Shown piece after piece: positions 1 to 6,816 of a stretch of DNA of 14,837 bases. Source of the stretch: UBA4877 sp002399285 (GTDB lineage: Bacteria; Bacillota; Thermoanaerobacteria; Thermoanaerobacterales; UBA4877); NCBI GenBank assembly GCA_036771835.1, contig DAIPGN010000025.1:1-14837 (forward strand), written 5' to 3'. The notes under the pieces are model-generated. The model saw nothing but the letters and a program-made list of their open reading frames with translations, ran no database searches and was not told the origin of the DNA. The translations under genes were made by a program, and so were the position numbers. The first letter of the stretch is position 1, and every line of letters starts with the position of its first letter.

Positions 1-53
1 GCGGTCGGCTCATAACCGATTGGTCCGGGGTTCGAGTCCCTGAAGGCCCACCA
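1..53 (+). tRNA. tRNA with CAU anticodon, 3' part (elongator Met type)
   Basis: Only the 3' two thirds of the tRNA are inside the window. The anticodon stem is 4-8 paired with 16-20, the seven-base loop 9-15 reads CTCATAA, so the anticodon is CAU at 11-13. A T arm (CGGGG, loop TTCGAGT, CCCTG) spans about 26-42, and the acceptor strand ends with A50 followed by an encoded CCA at 51-53. The anticodon stem lacks the three consecutive G:C pairs of initiator tRNA, which favours elongator tRNA-Met. A tRNA-Ile2 whose C34 is changed to lysidine cannot be excluded without the 5' half. Confidence 0.9.
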
Positions 54-66
54 TATATGACAGCAA

Positions 67-92
67 GGGGTGCAGAAGTGCACTCTTTTTTT
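67..92 (+). terminator. Intrinsic terminator after the tRNA
   Basis: GGGGTGCA (67-74) pairs with TGCACTCT (79-86, including G-U pairs) around a GAAG loop and runs directly into a tract of seven T from 86. It ends the tRNA transcript 15-40 bases downstream of CCA. The ribosome binding site of the next gene follows at once, so any readthrough would feed trmK. Confidence 0.7.
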
Positions 93-107
93 ATTTTGGA
101 GGGAAAA

Positions 108-794
108 ATGAAATTATCCGGCAGACTGCTTGCCATATCCGAAAATGTCACGAGGGGAAAGGGCCTGGCCGATATCGGCACGGATCACGGCAAGCTTCCC
201 GTGTATCTCGTCTTAAAGGGCGCCATACCATTTGCCGTGGCCAGTGATAACCGCCCGGCTTCTTTGAACAAGGCCTGCGAGCTGGTGAAGACCTGCGGAC
301 TGGGGGATAAGATCGATCTGCGGTTGGGCAGCGGCCTGGATGTTCTCAGTCCGGGAGAGGTGCCGCAGATAGTCATAGCGGGCATGGGCGGCCCGCTCAT
401 CGTGGAGATTATTAATAGCGCCCAGGCTCGTGCTGCCGAAAAGCTCATCTTGCAGCCGATGCAGTATTCCGAATATCTATCCCGATGGCTATATGATAAT
501 AAATTTGATATAATGGATGAAGACTTAGTGGAGGACGGCGGCAGGATATACAGGATGTTCGTATGCCATGCCGGGCAGCCGGAACAGGCTCGTGACGAAA
601 TTTTCTATGAAGTCGGTGAAAAACTCATTCAAAAGAGGCACCCGCTGCTCGGCGAATACGTTATTCAACTTATGGGCAAATACCGGTACATATATGCAAA
701 CAATACCGATGCCGGTGCAAGGGTCAAACTGAAAGATAAAATAAATAAGCTGGAAGGGATTTTAAATGAGTACAAAGGCACAGACGATATTTAG
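108..794 (+). CDS. trmK: tRNA (adenine(22)-N(1))-methyltransferase, TrmK family
   Basis: This 228-aa protein belongs to the TrmK (YqfN, DUF633) family, which makes m1A22 in tRNA using S-adenosylmethionine in the cytoplasm. SAM-binding motif I is visible as DIGTDHG at residues 22-28, followed by the family motif AGMGG at 91-95 and the QPMQ segment at 116-119. The frame is open from 57, but the ATG at 108 is chosen because GGAGGG lies just upstream and the protein then begins with the usual family N-terminus (MKLSGRL). The stop lies 29 bases inside the next gene, so the two are translationally coupled, as in the conserved yqfN–yqfO pair of Bacillus. No catalytic position appears to be missing. 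Confidence in the family is high; activity is inferred from it. Confidence 0.92.
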   Translation: MKLSGRLLAISENVTRGKGLADIGTDHGKLPVYLVLKGAIPFAVASDNRPASLNKACELVKTCGLGDKIDLRLGSGLDVLSPGEVPQIVIAGMGGPLIVEIINSAQARAAEKLILQPMQYSEYLSRWLYDNKFDIMDEDLVEDGGRIYRMFVCHAGQPEQARDEIFYEVGEKLIQKRHPLLGEYVIQLMGKYRYIYANNTDAGARVKLKDKINKLEGILNEYKGTDDI

Positions 795-1884
795 CCTGAT
801 AGAGAGGATCGCTCCCAAATACTGCGCGGAGGAATGGGACAATGTAGGCCTCATGGTCGGAAGATATGACAGGGATATATCCAAGGTTTTGGTGAGCCTT
901 GAATTCGACGGCGACGTTTTAAAAGAAGCTGTGAAGAATGAAGCGGATCTCATCATAACGCATCATCCTCTGATCTTTAACGCAATGAAAAACGTACGGC
1001 CGGAGACGCCCCAGGGCAGGTATGTATATCAACTGATAACTAGCGGCATAGACCTATATTCCTGCCACACTAACCTTGACTCAAGCATAGAAGGGCTCAA
1101 TCAGCATATCGCAGAAAAGCTCGGTCTTAAAAAAACGGCCATATTGGACGTGTCGGGATATGAGATGTATAAAAAACTGGCCGTTTACGTGCCCAAGGGT
1201 TATGAAGAGGCTGTGAGAGACGCCATGGGAAATGCGGGAGCCGGGTACATAGGAAACTACAGCCACTGTACGTTTATGGCAAACGGCACCGGCACGTTCC
1301 TGCCTCATGAAGGCACAAATCCGTTTTTGGGGAAGATAGGCAGATTGGAGAAGGCCGACGAGTACCGTGTGGAGACGATCGTACCGGAGAGACTGCTTAA
1401 AAAAGTCCTGTCCGCCGTGATAAAGGTACATCCCTATGAAGAGGTGGCCTATGACATATATCCTTTGGAAAATCAGGGAGCTCCCTATGGGATAGGGCGG
1501 ATAGGCTATACCGGCGATGAATGCAATCCCTATGAGTATGCGCTCAGGGTCAAAGAGGCCCTCGGCCTTAAGGAAGTCAGGATAGGCGGGGACAGCGGCA
1601 GAAGGGTGAAGAAGGTCGCGGTAGTGAACGGCTCGGGAGGGAGCTATGTATCCAAGGCCCACTTCGCGGGCGCGGACCTGCTGGTGACGGGCGACGTGTC
1701 GTATCATCAATACAGGGACGCCAAGGCGCTCGGCCTGGCCGTGATAGATGCCGGACACTATGGCACGGAAAAGCACTTCGTACCATTCATGGCGGATTAT
1801 CTGAGAAGAGCTGCCATAGAGGAAAAACTCGACTTCGAGGTCGCGGAGTCACAGACGAATATGGACCCATTTGTAACCTATTAG
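766..1884 (+). CDS. Nif3-like dinuclear metal centre hexameric protein (YqfO type)
   Basis: A 372-aa Nif3/YbgI-family protein. Metal ligands are visible at both ends: HHP at 66-68, the HTNLD segment at 101-105, and the C-terminal cluster D328, H331, E335 and H337 in DAGHYGTEKH. The roughly 100-residue stretch between about 125 and 230 is the PII-like insertion that separates the long YqfO type from the short YbgI type. The family forms toroidal hexamers with two metal ions per subunit; annotations as GTP cyclohydrolase 1 type 2 exist, but the physiological reaction is not settled. The gene overlaps trmK by 29 bases and is followed after 9 bases by RNase HI, so the three form one operon. The ATG start has GGAAGGGA upstream. 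Confidence 0.92.
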   Translation: MSTKAQTIFSLIERIAPKYCAEEWDNVGLMVGRYDRDISKVLVSLEFDGDVLKEAVKNEADLIITHHPLIFNAMKNVRPETPQGRYVYQLITSGIDLYSCHTNLDSSIEGLNQHIAEKLGLKKTAILDVSGYEMYKKLAVYVPKGYEEAVRDAMGNAGAGYIGNYSHCTFMANGTGTFLPHEGTNPFLGKIGRLEKADEYRVETIVPERLLKKVLSAVIKVHPYEEVAYDIYPLENQGAPYGIGRIGYTGDECNPYEYALRVKEALGLKEVRIGGDSGRRVKKVAVVNGSGGSYVSKAHFAGADLLVTGDVSYHQYRDAKALGLAVIDAGHYGTEKHFVPFMADYLRRAAIEEKLDFEVAESQTNMDPFVTY

Positions 1885-1893
1885 GAGGAAAAC

Positions 1894-2301
1894 ATGCTGA
1901 TAATACATACGGACGGCGGTTCGAGAGGTAACCCCGGCAAAGCCGGGATAGGCATTTTAATAGAGAAGGACGGCGGCGAGAAGGAGCAGATCTATAAATA
2001 TTTAGGGATAACTACCAATAACGTGGCTGAGTATACGGCGCTCAAAACGGCCCTTCTGCGCGCTGCCGAACTGGGCGAAAAGGACGTGTCCGTCTTTATG
2101 GACAGTGAGTTGGTCGTAAAGCAGATCAAGGGCGAGTACAAGGTCCGAAACGACGGTTTGAGGCCTCTATATAACGATGTGAAGGATATCATAAAAAAAT
2201 TCGACCGCTTTGAGATACGGCACGTCATGAGAAATGACAATAAGGAAGCCGACAAGTTGGCGAACAAAGCCATGGATGCAGAGTGTGACTGCGGCATCTA
2301 A
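1894..2301 (+). CDS. Ribonuclease HI family protein
   Basis: A 135-aa protein with a complete RNase H fold signature. The four acidic catalytic positions are D7 (in HTDGGSRGNPG), E46 (in NNVAEYTAL), D70 (in FMDSELV) and D120 (in NKEADKLAN), with the loop histidine at H110. RNase HI cuts the RNA strand of RNA-DNA hybrids such as R-loops and primer remnants. It is compact and lacks an N-terminal hybrid-binding domain, like the short RNase H-like proteins of Bacillota. A strong AGGAGG precedes the ATG, and the gene lies 9 bases after the Nif3-like gene. The C-terminus ends in a short cysteine-containing tail (CDCGI). The symbol is left blank because several paralogues of this type exist in clostridia. 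Confidence 0.9.
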   Translation: MLIIHTDGGSRGNPGKAGIGILIEKDGGEKEQIYKYLGITTNNVAEYTALKTALLRAAELGEKDVSVFMDSELVVKQIKGEYKVRNDGLRPLYNDVKDIIKKFDRFEIRHVMRNDNKEADKLANKAMDAECDCGI

Positions 2302-2322
2302 AATGATATGGTATTGCATTGA

Positions 2323-2351
2323 TTGACAAATTTCGATAATGGTGATATTAT
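2323..2351 (+). promoter_or_regulatory. Promoter of rnpB
   Basis: A perfect -35 TTGACA at 2323-2328 is followed after 17 bases by TATTAT at 2346-2351; a perfect TATAAT at 2349-2354 overlaps it with a 20-base spacer. Either places the start of transcription near 2358-2361, directly before the P1 helix of RNase P RNA. Confidence 0.75.
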
Positions 2352-2357
2352 AATATG

Positions 2358-2703
2358 TCCTGAGGATATGAGTAAGCCGGATGGTCGCGTGCCTATGCAC
2401 GAGGAAAGTCCGAGCTCCACAGGGCAGGGTGCTGGGTAACGCCCAGCAGGGGTGACCCTGAGGAAAGTGCAACAGAGATATACCGCCACGAAAGTGGTAA
2501 GGATGGAAAGGCGAGGCAAGAGCTCACCAGCGGCCAGGCGACTGACCGGCTCTGTAAACCCCACCCGGAGCAAGGCGAATAGGAGAGCATATGTGGCGGC
2601 CCGTCACGCTCTCGGGTATGCTGCTTGAGGCAGCAGGCAACTGCTGCCCTAGATAGATGACTATCCAAAACAGAACTCGGCTTACAGGCTTACTCATACT
2701 CTG
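2358..2703 (+). ncRNA. rnpB: RNase P RNA, bacterial class A
   Basis: This is the catalytic RNA of RNase P, which removes the 5' leaders of precursor tRNAs. The conserved 5' core GAGGAAAGTCCGAGCTCCA is at 2401-2419, and the matching 3' element AGAACTCGGCTTACAG is at 2672-2687; together they form the universal P4 region. The GGAGCAAGG...AATAGG segment at about 2566-2583 and the AGATAGATGACTATCC segment at 2651-2666 fit class A. The ends pair as helix P1, with ATGAGTAAGCC (2368-2378) against GGCTTACTCAT (2687-2697). It has its own promoter and terminator. Exact ends are estimated from the promoter and P1. Confidence 0.95.
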
Positions 2704-2732
2704 AAAGACCTGATCATTTCAGGCCTTTTTTT
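2704..2732 (+). terminator. Intrinsic terminator of rnpB
   Basis: AAAGACCTGA (2704-2713) pairs with TCAGGCCTTT (2719-2728) around a five-base loop, with one A-C mismatch, and leads into a run of T ending at 2732. Confidence 0.75.
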
Positions 2733-2738
2733 ATGCTA

Positions 2739-2767
2739 TTGACAATTACCTGTTTTCATAGTAAATT
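2739..2767 (+). promoter_or_regulatory. Candidate promoter of the gntR–agaS pair
   Basis: TTGACA at 2739-2744 is followed after 17 bases by TAAATT at 2762-2767. The -35 is perfect and the -10 is weak. It lies just after the rnpB terminator and before the operator-like palindrome, so transcription would begin within or next to that palindrome. Confidence 0.55.
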
Positions 2768-2771
2768 GGTA

Positions 2772-2788
2772 TGTGGTAGTAACCAGTT
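2772..2788. promoter_or_regulatory. Operator-like palindrome of the NagR/DasR type
   Basis: The sequence TGGTAGTAACCA at 2774-2785 has half-sites TGGT and ACCA separated by four bases, the arrangement of the dre sites bound by NagR/DasR-type GntR-HutC regulators. It sits between the -10 and the ribosome binding site of the GntR gene, where a bound repressor would block initiation. Autoregulation is inferred. Confidence 0.55.
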
Positions 2789-2804
2789 CAAGGAGAGAAA
2801 TTTC

Positions 2805-3533
2805 ATGAATCATACGTTTAAAACACAGCCTTTATATGATCAATTGGTTGAACTATGGAAAGAAAAAATAGAAACGGAATTGGAACCTAATGCAAAGCTG
2901 CCATCCGAAAGAGAAATAGCCTCAAGATATGGTGTAAGCAGGACCACGGTAAGATTAGCTTTTCAGGAATTGGAGAAAATCGGCTATATTTACCGTAGGC
3001 ATGGCAAGGGAACTTTTGCTTCTGATTTAAGCAGGAATACGACCAATTTGTCAGGCAGCTATAGTTTCACGGAACAAATGCGTGAAACGGGAAAAAAACC
3101 GGAAACAAAAATTTTTGAATTTAAAGTATTGGAGGCAAACAAGTTTTTTGCCAAACAACTGAACGTTACTATCGGCGAGTCGATTTATAAATTGAAGCGG
3201 CTGCGCCTGGCAGACGGACAGCCGATGATGCTGGAAAGATCGTATTTGCCCGTGAAGCCCTTTATAAGTTTAACAAGGGAAATGCTTGAACAAAAACCGC
3301 TTTATGACGTTATTGAAGAGGATTTTGGTCAAAAGATCCGCATAGCGAATGAAGAATTCTATGCAAGCATAGCCGGAGCCAAAGACGCTGAATTATTGGA
3401 AATATCCGAGGGAGCTCCCGTGCTGCATCTTGTCCGTACGACCTATAGTACCAAAAACGAGATCATAGAATATACGCTAAGCGTTGCCAGAGCCGATCAG
3501 TTCCGCTATAAGATAAGCCACGTAAGAAATTAG
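2805..3533 (+). CDS. GntR family transcriptional regulator, HutC/UTRA subfamily
   Basis: A 242-aa DNA-binding regulator. The N-terminal winged helix-turn-helix spans about residues 10-73, with the recognition region PSEREIASRYGVSRTTVR at 33-50 and the wing RRHGKGTF at 64-71. The C-terminal UTRA ligand-binding domain covers about 95-235; in this subfamily it usually senses a sugar or amino-sugar phosphate. The frame is open from 2733, but the ATG at 2805 is chosen because AAGGAGAG precedes it and the upstream residues resemble no GntR N-terminus. The AgaS-type gene begins 21 bases downstream, so the regulator probably controls amino-sugar catabolism and its own promoter through the nearby TGGT-N4-ACCA site. 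The inducer cannot be read from the sequence. Confidence 0.9.
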   Translation: MNHTFKTQPLYDQLVELWKEKIETELEPNAKLPSEREIASRYGVSRTTVRLAFQELEKIGYIYRRHGKGTFASDLSRNTTNLSGSYSFTEQMRETGKKPETKIFEFKVLEANKFFAKQLNVTIGESIYKLKRLRLADGQPMMLERSYLPVKPFISLTREMLEQKPLYDVIEEDFGQKIRIANEEFYASIAGAKDAELLEISEGAPVLHLVRTTYSTKNEIIEYTLSVARADQFRYKISHVRN

Positions 3534-3554
3534 AAAAAGAATGGGGGAATCAGC

Positions 3555-4721
3555 ATGTATGAACTTTCTAAAGAAGAATTAGAGAAAATGGGGGCCGTGA
3601 TCACTACCGGAGAAATATGCCGGCAGCCTGAATTATGGCAGGAAGTTATCGATATGTATAAAAATAATAAGGTATTGATCAAAGAATTTTTAGATAAAGT
3701 CAAAGCAAAGGCGGGAGGAAGGGTACGGGTCATATTTACCGGCGCCGGAACCTCTCAATACGTCGGGAATACCGTCGTTTCCTATCTAAATCTTCACGGG
3801 GATAATGGATCATTCATCTTCCAGAGCGTCGGAACGACCGATATCGTAGCCTCGCCGGAAGAGTATCTATTTAAACATGAACCGACATTACTGGTTTCAC
3901 TTGCAAGAAGCGGAAACAGTCCCGAAAGTGTCGCAGCCGTAGAAATAGCGAACAAGTATGTGGAAAATATACATCACCTAACGATCACCTGTGCAAAAGA
4001 AGGGGAGCTCGCCAAAAATGCCGGAGGCGATCCAAACAATTTATTATTGCTAATGCCAGACCGATCAAATGACAAAGGATTTGCAATGACGGGAAGTTTT
4101 TCATGTATGGCTCTGTCGTGTCTCTTGGTTTTTGATCAAACGGCGATCGATAAAAAATCGGATTATGTACGCGCCCTGATTGAGCTGGGAAAGGAAGTAA
4201 TACAAAGAGAAAAAGAAATAAAGCAGCTCATCGACTGCGATTACGATCGGATCGTCTATCTTGGCTCCGGGAGTTTGGCAGGCCTGACCCGAGAAGCGCA
4301 GCTAAAGGTCTTAGAGTTGACTGCAGGGAAAATTGCAACCGTCTTTGATTCATCAATGGGATTTCGCCATGGTCCAAAATCATTTGTCGATAATAAAACA
4401 TTGGTATTCGATTTCGTCAATAACGATCCATACACACGTCAATATGACATCGATATCTTAGAGGAAGTTCATGCCGATGATATTGCGGCTCAGGTCGCTG
4501 CCATTGCACAGCCGGGAGCAATAAAATTCACGGGTAAGACCTTTGAATTCGCAGCATGTAAAACGCTTTTGCCCGATGGGTATTTGGCCTTGGCGGACGT
4601 CATGTTTGCACAGACCGTAGCGCTGCATTCATCGATCAAAGTGGGAAATACCCCTGATACGCCTTCTCCCACAGGAACGGTCAACCGTGTGGTGAAGGGC
4701 GTGACGATCCATTCCTTCTAA
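3555..4721 (+). CDS. agaS: AgaS-type SIS-domain sugar-phosphate isomerase/deaminase
   Basis: A 388-aa protein with two SIS domains, of the AgaS family (tagatose-6-phosphate ketose/aldose isomerase or galactosamine-6-phosphate deaminase/isomerase). The N-terminal family segment ITTGEICRQPELWQE is at 16-30. The first SIS domain has GAGTS at 63-67 and the phosphate-binding ARSGNSPES at 117-125. The second has LGSGS at 235-239, glutamates in the TREAQLKVLEL segment, and FRHGPK at 270-275. It probably acts in the cytoplasm on N-acetylgalactosamine or galactosamine phosphates. Its only partner here is the GntR regulator; no PTS, kinase or aldolase genes are adjacent, so substrate uptake must be encoded elsewhere. 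The ribosome binding site (GGGGGA) is weak. It may also act on a glucosamine-type substrate. Confidence 0.8.
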   Translation: MYELSKEELEKMGAVITTGEICRQPELWQEVIDMYKNNKVLIKEFLDKVKAKAGGRVRVIFTGAGTSQYVGNTVVSYLNLHGDNGSFIFQSVGTTDIVASPEEYLFKHEPTLLVSLARSGNSPESVAAVEIANKYVENIHHLTITCAKEGELAKNAGGDPNNLLLLMPDRSNDKGFAMTGSFSCMALSCLLVFDQTAIDKKSDYVRALIELGKEVIQREKEIKQLIDCDYDRIVYLGSGSLAGLTREAQLKVLELTAGKIATVFDSSMGFRHGPKSFVDNKTLVFDFVNNDPYTRQYDIDILEEVHADDIAAQVAAIAQPGAIKFTGKTFEFAACKTLLPDGYLALADVMFAQTVALHSSIKVGNTPDTPSPTGTVNRVVKGVTIHSF

Positions 4722-4735
4722 AGAGCCCGATGCTT

Positions 4736-5950
4736 TTATCTCGGATCAAAGTTTTTCATACCGGTGAGGGGAGAGTATTTAAAATCCGTATTTAGAAGAG
4801 ATGCGCGCTGTATGGCATTCATGCCATACTTATTTCGGATCTTATCTATGGCGATATTTACATTCTCTTTCTTTGCCCGGTCCACATTATCCAAAAATGA
4901 CAATTGTGTGGCATAATCATATATATCGAGTTTTGACACGGAGACGCCCACAAGGCGGATATGCTCTTTTTCCCAAAATCTGTCGAAGAGAATCATGACG
5001 GCGTCGAATACGTCCTCCGTGCTGTAACGGTGATCCTGCAGGGTCATGCTGTGGGTGCGACTGGAGAAGGTATGATCTTTCAATGTCAGACTTACCCTGC
5101 CGGCTGTGAATCCCTTGTTTCTCATTCTCCCACAAACCTCCTCGGTGAGAAAGAGGATCACTTTTTTTATCTCATCCCTGTTTCTATAGTCATAGGGCAG
5201 CGTTATGGAATTGCCAAAGGACTTTGTATTTTCATAGTTTGGCCTTACCGGAGTCTTATCTACTCCATGGGCGAACATATACAGATAATGCCCATTTTTA
5301 CCGAACATATTTATGAGAAACTTATATGGGGTCCTTGCCAAATCACCTATGGTATAGATCCCGCATCTATTCAGGCTCTCTTTTATGTTTCTTCCCACGC
5401 CTATCAGATTTTCTACGGGCATGGGCCATAATACGGTCTCCACATCATCCGCCCGGAGTTCCGTTATGCCGTTGGGCTTTTTAATATCAGACGCTATTTT
5501 GGCGAGCAGTTTGTTGTCGGACATCCCTACGGAGCATGGCAGGTCCAGCTGATTGCCTATCCTTTCCTGTATCCTCTCGGCTGCCTTTGACGGCGGCCCC
5601 CATAAATGTTCCGTACCGGTGATGTCGACCCATGCCTCATCTATGGAAAACTGTTCGACTAATGGTGAATAATTTGTCAGTATTTCCATTATTTTATGAG
5701 ACATATGTATGTATAAGTCATAATCGGGAGGCGTGAATATGATATCGGGACAGAGTTTTTTTGCCTGCCACAGAGGCATGCCTGTTTTGACGCCGAATTT
5801 GCGCGCATCATAGGATGCCGTGAGCACTATGCCGTGGCGCATTTCCGGGTTGCCGGCGACGGCAAGCGGCCTGGCCTTGTATTTTGTCTCCACGCTCTGC
5901 TCGCACGAAGCATAGAACGCATTCATATCGATATGCAGTACGTTTCTCAT
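4736..5950 (-). CDS. dinB: Y-family DNA polymerase (DinB/Pol IV-like)
   Basis: A 404-aa translesion polymerase. The first metal ligand D8 lies in HIDMNAFYAS, with Y13 at the steric-gate position, and the catalytic pair D104-E105 lies in FSIDEAW at 101-107. Palm and fingers fill the first 165 residues, a helix-hairpin-helix thumb follows (ENLIGVGRNIKESLNRCGI), and a little-finger domain spans about 240-345. QLSFL at 349-353 fits a clamp-binding peptide. The ATG at 5950 is preferred over the in-frame GTG nine bases upstream because AGGTGA is correctly placed for it. The gene converges on agaS with only 14 bases between stops. A LexA-type box and an extended -10 lie upstream, so induction by DNA damage is expected. 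Confidence 0.9.
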   Translation of the reverse strand: MRNVLHIDMNAFYASCEQSVETKYKARPLAVAGNPEMRHGIVLTASYDARKFGVKTGMPLWQAKKLCPDIIFTPPDYDLYIHMSHKIMEILTNYSPLVEQFSIDEAWVDITGTEHLWGPPSKAAERIQERIGNQLDLPCSVGMSDNKLLAKIASDIKKPNGITELRADDVETVLWPMPVENLIGVGRNIKESLNRCGIYTIGDLARTPYKFLINMFGKNGHYLYMFAHGVDKTPVRPNYENTKSFGNSITLPYDYRNRDEIKKVILFLTEEVCGRMRNKGFTAGRVSLTLKDHTFSSRTHSMTLQDHRYSTEDVFDAVMILFDRFWEKEHIRLVGVSVSKLDIYDYATQLSFLDNVDRAKKENVNIAIDKIRNKYGMNAIQRASLLNTDFKYSPLTGMKNFDPR

Positions 5951-5960
5951 TGATATCACC

Positions 5961-5974
5961 TGAACTTATGTTTG
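5961..5974 (-). promoter_or_regulatory. LexA (DinR)-type SOS box before dinB
   Basis: TGAACTTATGTTTG on the plus strand matches the Gram-positive LexA consensus CGAACRNRYGTTYG at 12 of the 13 or 14 informative or free positions, failing at position 1 and position 6. It lies between the -10 and the ribosome binding site of dinB, a position that would repress transcription. Confidence 0.65.
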
Positions 5975-5981
5975 CAGATAC

Positions 5982-5990
5982 ATTATAGCA
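5982..5990 (-). promoter_or_regulatory. Extended -10 promoter of dinB
   Basis: On the minus strand TGCTATAAT forms a perfect TATAAT with an upstream TG. The -35 region is an A/T-rich stretch with no good TTGACA, which an extended -10 tolerates. Transcription would start about 25 bases before the ATG, next to the LexA-type box. Confidence 0.65.
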
Positions 5991-6075
5991 TATTTAAATA
6001 AAAATAAAACTGTTATATATTGCCTCAGAATTTATTGCGGGTCCGGCGGGAAACATATAGATAAGAGGTGATATG

Positions 6076-6471
6076 ATGTTCTGGAGACTCTTTGGAATAT
6101 TTGTGGCAATACCCGTACTGGATCTCCTGCTTTTGATCGCGATAGGCAGGCATATAGGCTATCTCGAAATGATATTTATAGTAATAGGCGTTGGTATAGT
6201 AGGCGCCGTAATCGCGGAGAGGGAGGGCCTTAATACGTTCCGCAGGGTAAAGGACGAGCTTTACAGGGGAAATCTTCCTACAGACGAGTTTACGGACGGT
6301 TTGCTGGTACTGATCGGGGCCGTCATGCTCATAGCCCCCGGCCTTATAACCGATATCATCGGGATTTTGTGCCTGATACCGCAGAGCAGAAGATATATAA
6401 AAAGGGCCGCTTACAACTATTTTACTTACGTGTTGAATCATCATTTGCTGCGGGATAGATTTAGAAGATAA
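6076..6471 (+). CDS. fxsA: FxsA family membrane protein
   Basis: A 131-aa small membrane protein of the FxsA (YtzA) family. Hydrophobic segments lie at about residues 4-22, 29-47 and 74-105, with the charged stretch AEREGLNTFRRVKDELYRG between the second and third, which is typical of the family, and a basic C-terminus (RDRFRR). FxsA of Escherichia coli reduces F-exclusion of phage T7; the native role is not known. Two ATG codons are adjacent (6073 and 6076); the second gives the better distance from GAGGTG at 6065-6070. The gene stands alone between the divergent dinB and its own terminator. No clear promoter was seen, only A/T-rich sequence upstream. Confidence 0.85.
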   Translation: MFWRLFGIFVAIPVLDLLLLIAIGRHIGYLEMIFIVIGVGIVGAVIAEREGLNTFRRVKDELYRGNLPTDEFTDGLLVLIGAVMLIAPGLITDIIGILCLIPQSRRYIKRAAYNYFTYVLNHHLLRDRFRR

Positions 6472-6493
6472 CACCCGATATGGGGTGTTTTTT
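6470..6493 (+). terminator. Intrinsic terminator of fxsA
   Basis: AACACCC (6470-6476) pairs with GGGTGTT (6483-6489) around a six-base loop, followed by a T run to 6493. The stem starts inside the stop codon region of fxsA. Confidence 0.8.
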
Positions 6494-6521
6494 ATAAACT
6501 ACTACATATGTGTTAAAATGC

Positions 6522-6557
6522 TGTAAACTATTATACAATGTTGTACACAATTATACA
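6522..6557. repeat. Two tandem 16-bp palindrome-like units, 20-bp period
   Basis: TGTAAACTATTATACA (6522-6537) and TGTACACAATTATACA (6542-6557) match at 13 of 16 positions and both have the ends TGTA-N8-TACA. Their 20-base period puts them on about the same face of the helix. This is the layout of a paired operator; the binding protein is unknown. Confidence 0.45.
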
Positions 6558-6763
6558 GGACGTCACCTTTTCTCTGCTTTTTCTGCATTCCATATTTTCA
6601 TCAACATATGACCGGTTACCGTGTGATATTAACGCTGTGGAAAACATGCATTTACAGCTGGGTTTCCATGGCATAATTATTGCTATACATAAACGGGGAT
6701 GTTTTACCCAAGATTCACAAGACTGTTCATTTCATGAAACACTGTGCCGGTTATGAGATGACT

Positions 6764-6801
6764 TTCCCGTATGCTGGGAATTTATTCATAAAAATTATAA
6801 T
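6764..6801 (+). promoter_or_regulatory. Candidate promoter and inverted repeat before the CoA-transferase
   Basis: TATAAT at 6796-6801 is a perfect -10. No good -35 is present 17 bases upstream; instead the inverted repeat TTCCC-N7-GGGAA (6764-6780) covers that position, which suggests an activator or repressor site. Transcription would begin about 10 bases before the start codon region. Confidence 0.4.
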
Positions 6802-6816
6802 ACAAAGGGAAATGGA

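Larger units (their letters stand above)
6494..6816. other. Intergenic region with regulatory-looking repeats
   Basis: This 323-base gap has no convincing gene. A 72-codon frame at 6538-6756 starts inside a repeat and has no ribosome binding site, so it is not called. The gap holds two tandem 16-base palindrome-like units near its start and a promoter-like -10 with an inverted repeat at its end, both listed separately. Confidence 0.6.

Noticed and set aside
4961..5431. Long plus-strand frame (156 codons) opposite dinB.
   Set aside because: It is a shadow of the well-supported polymerase gene on the minus strand and has no recognisable domain.
6538..6756. Plus-strand frame of 72 codons in the gap before the CoA-transferase.
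   Set aside because: It starts within a tandem repeat, has no ribosome binding site and shows no recognisable domain.
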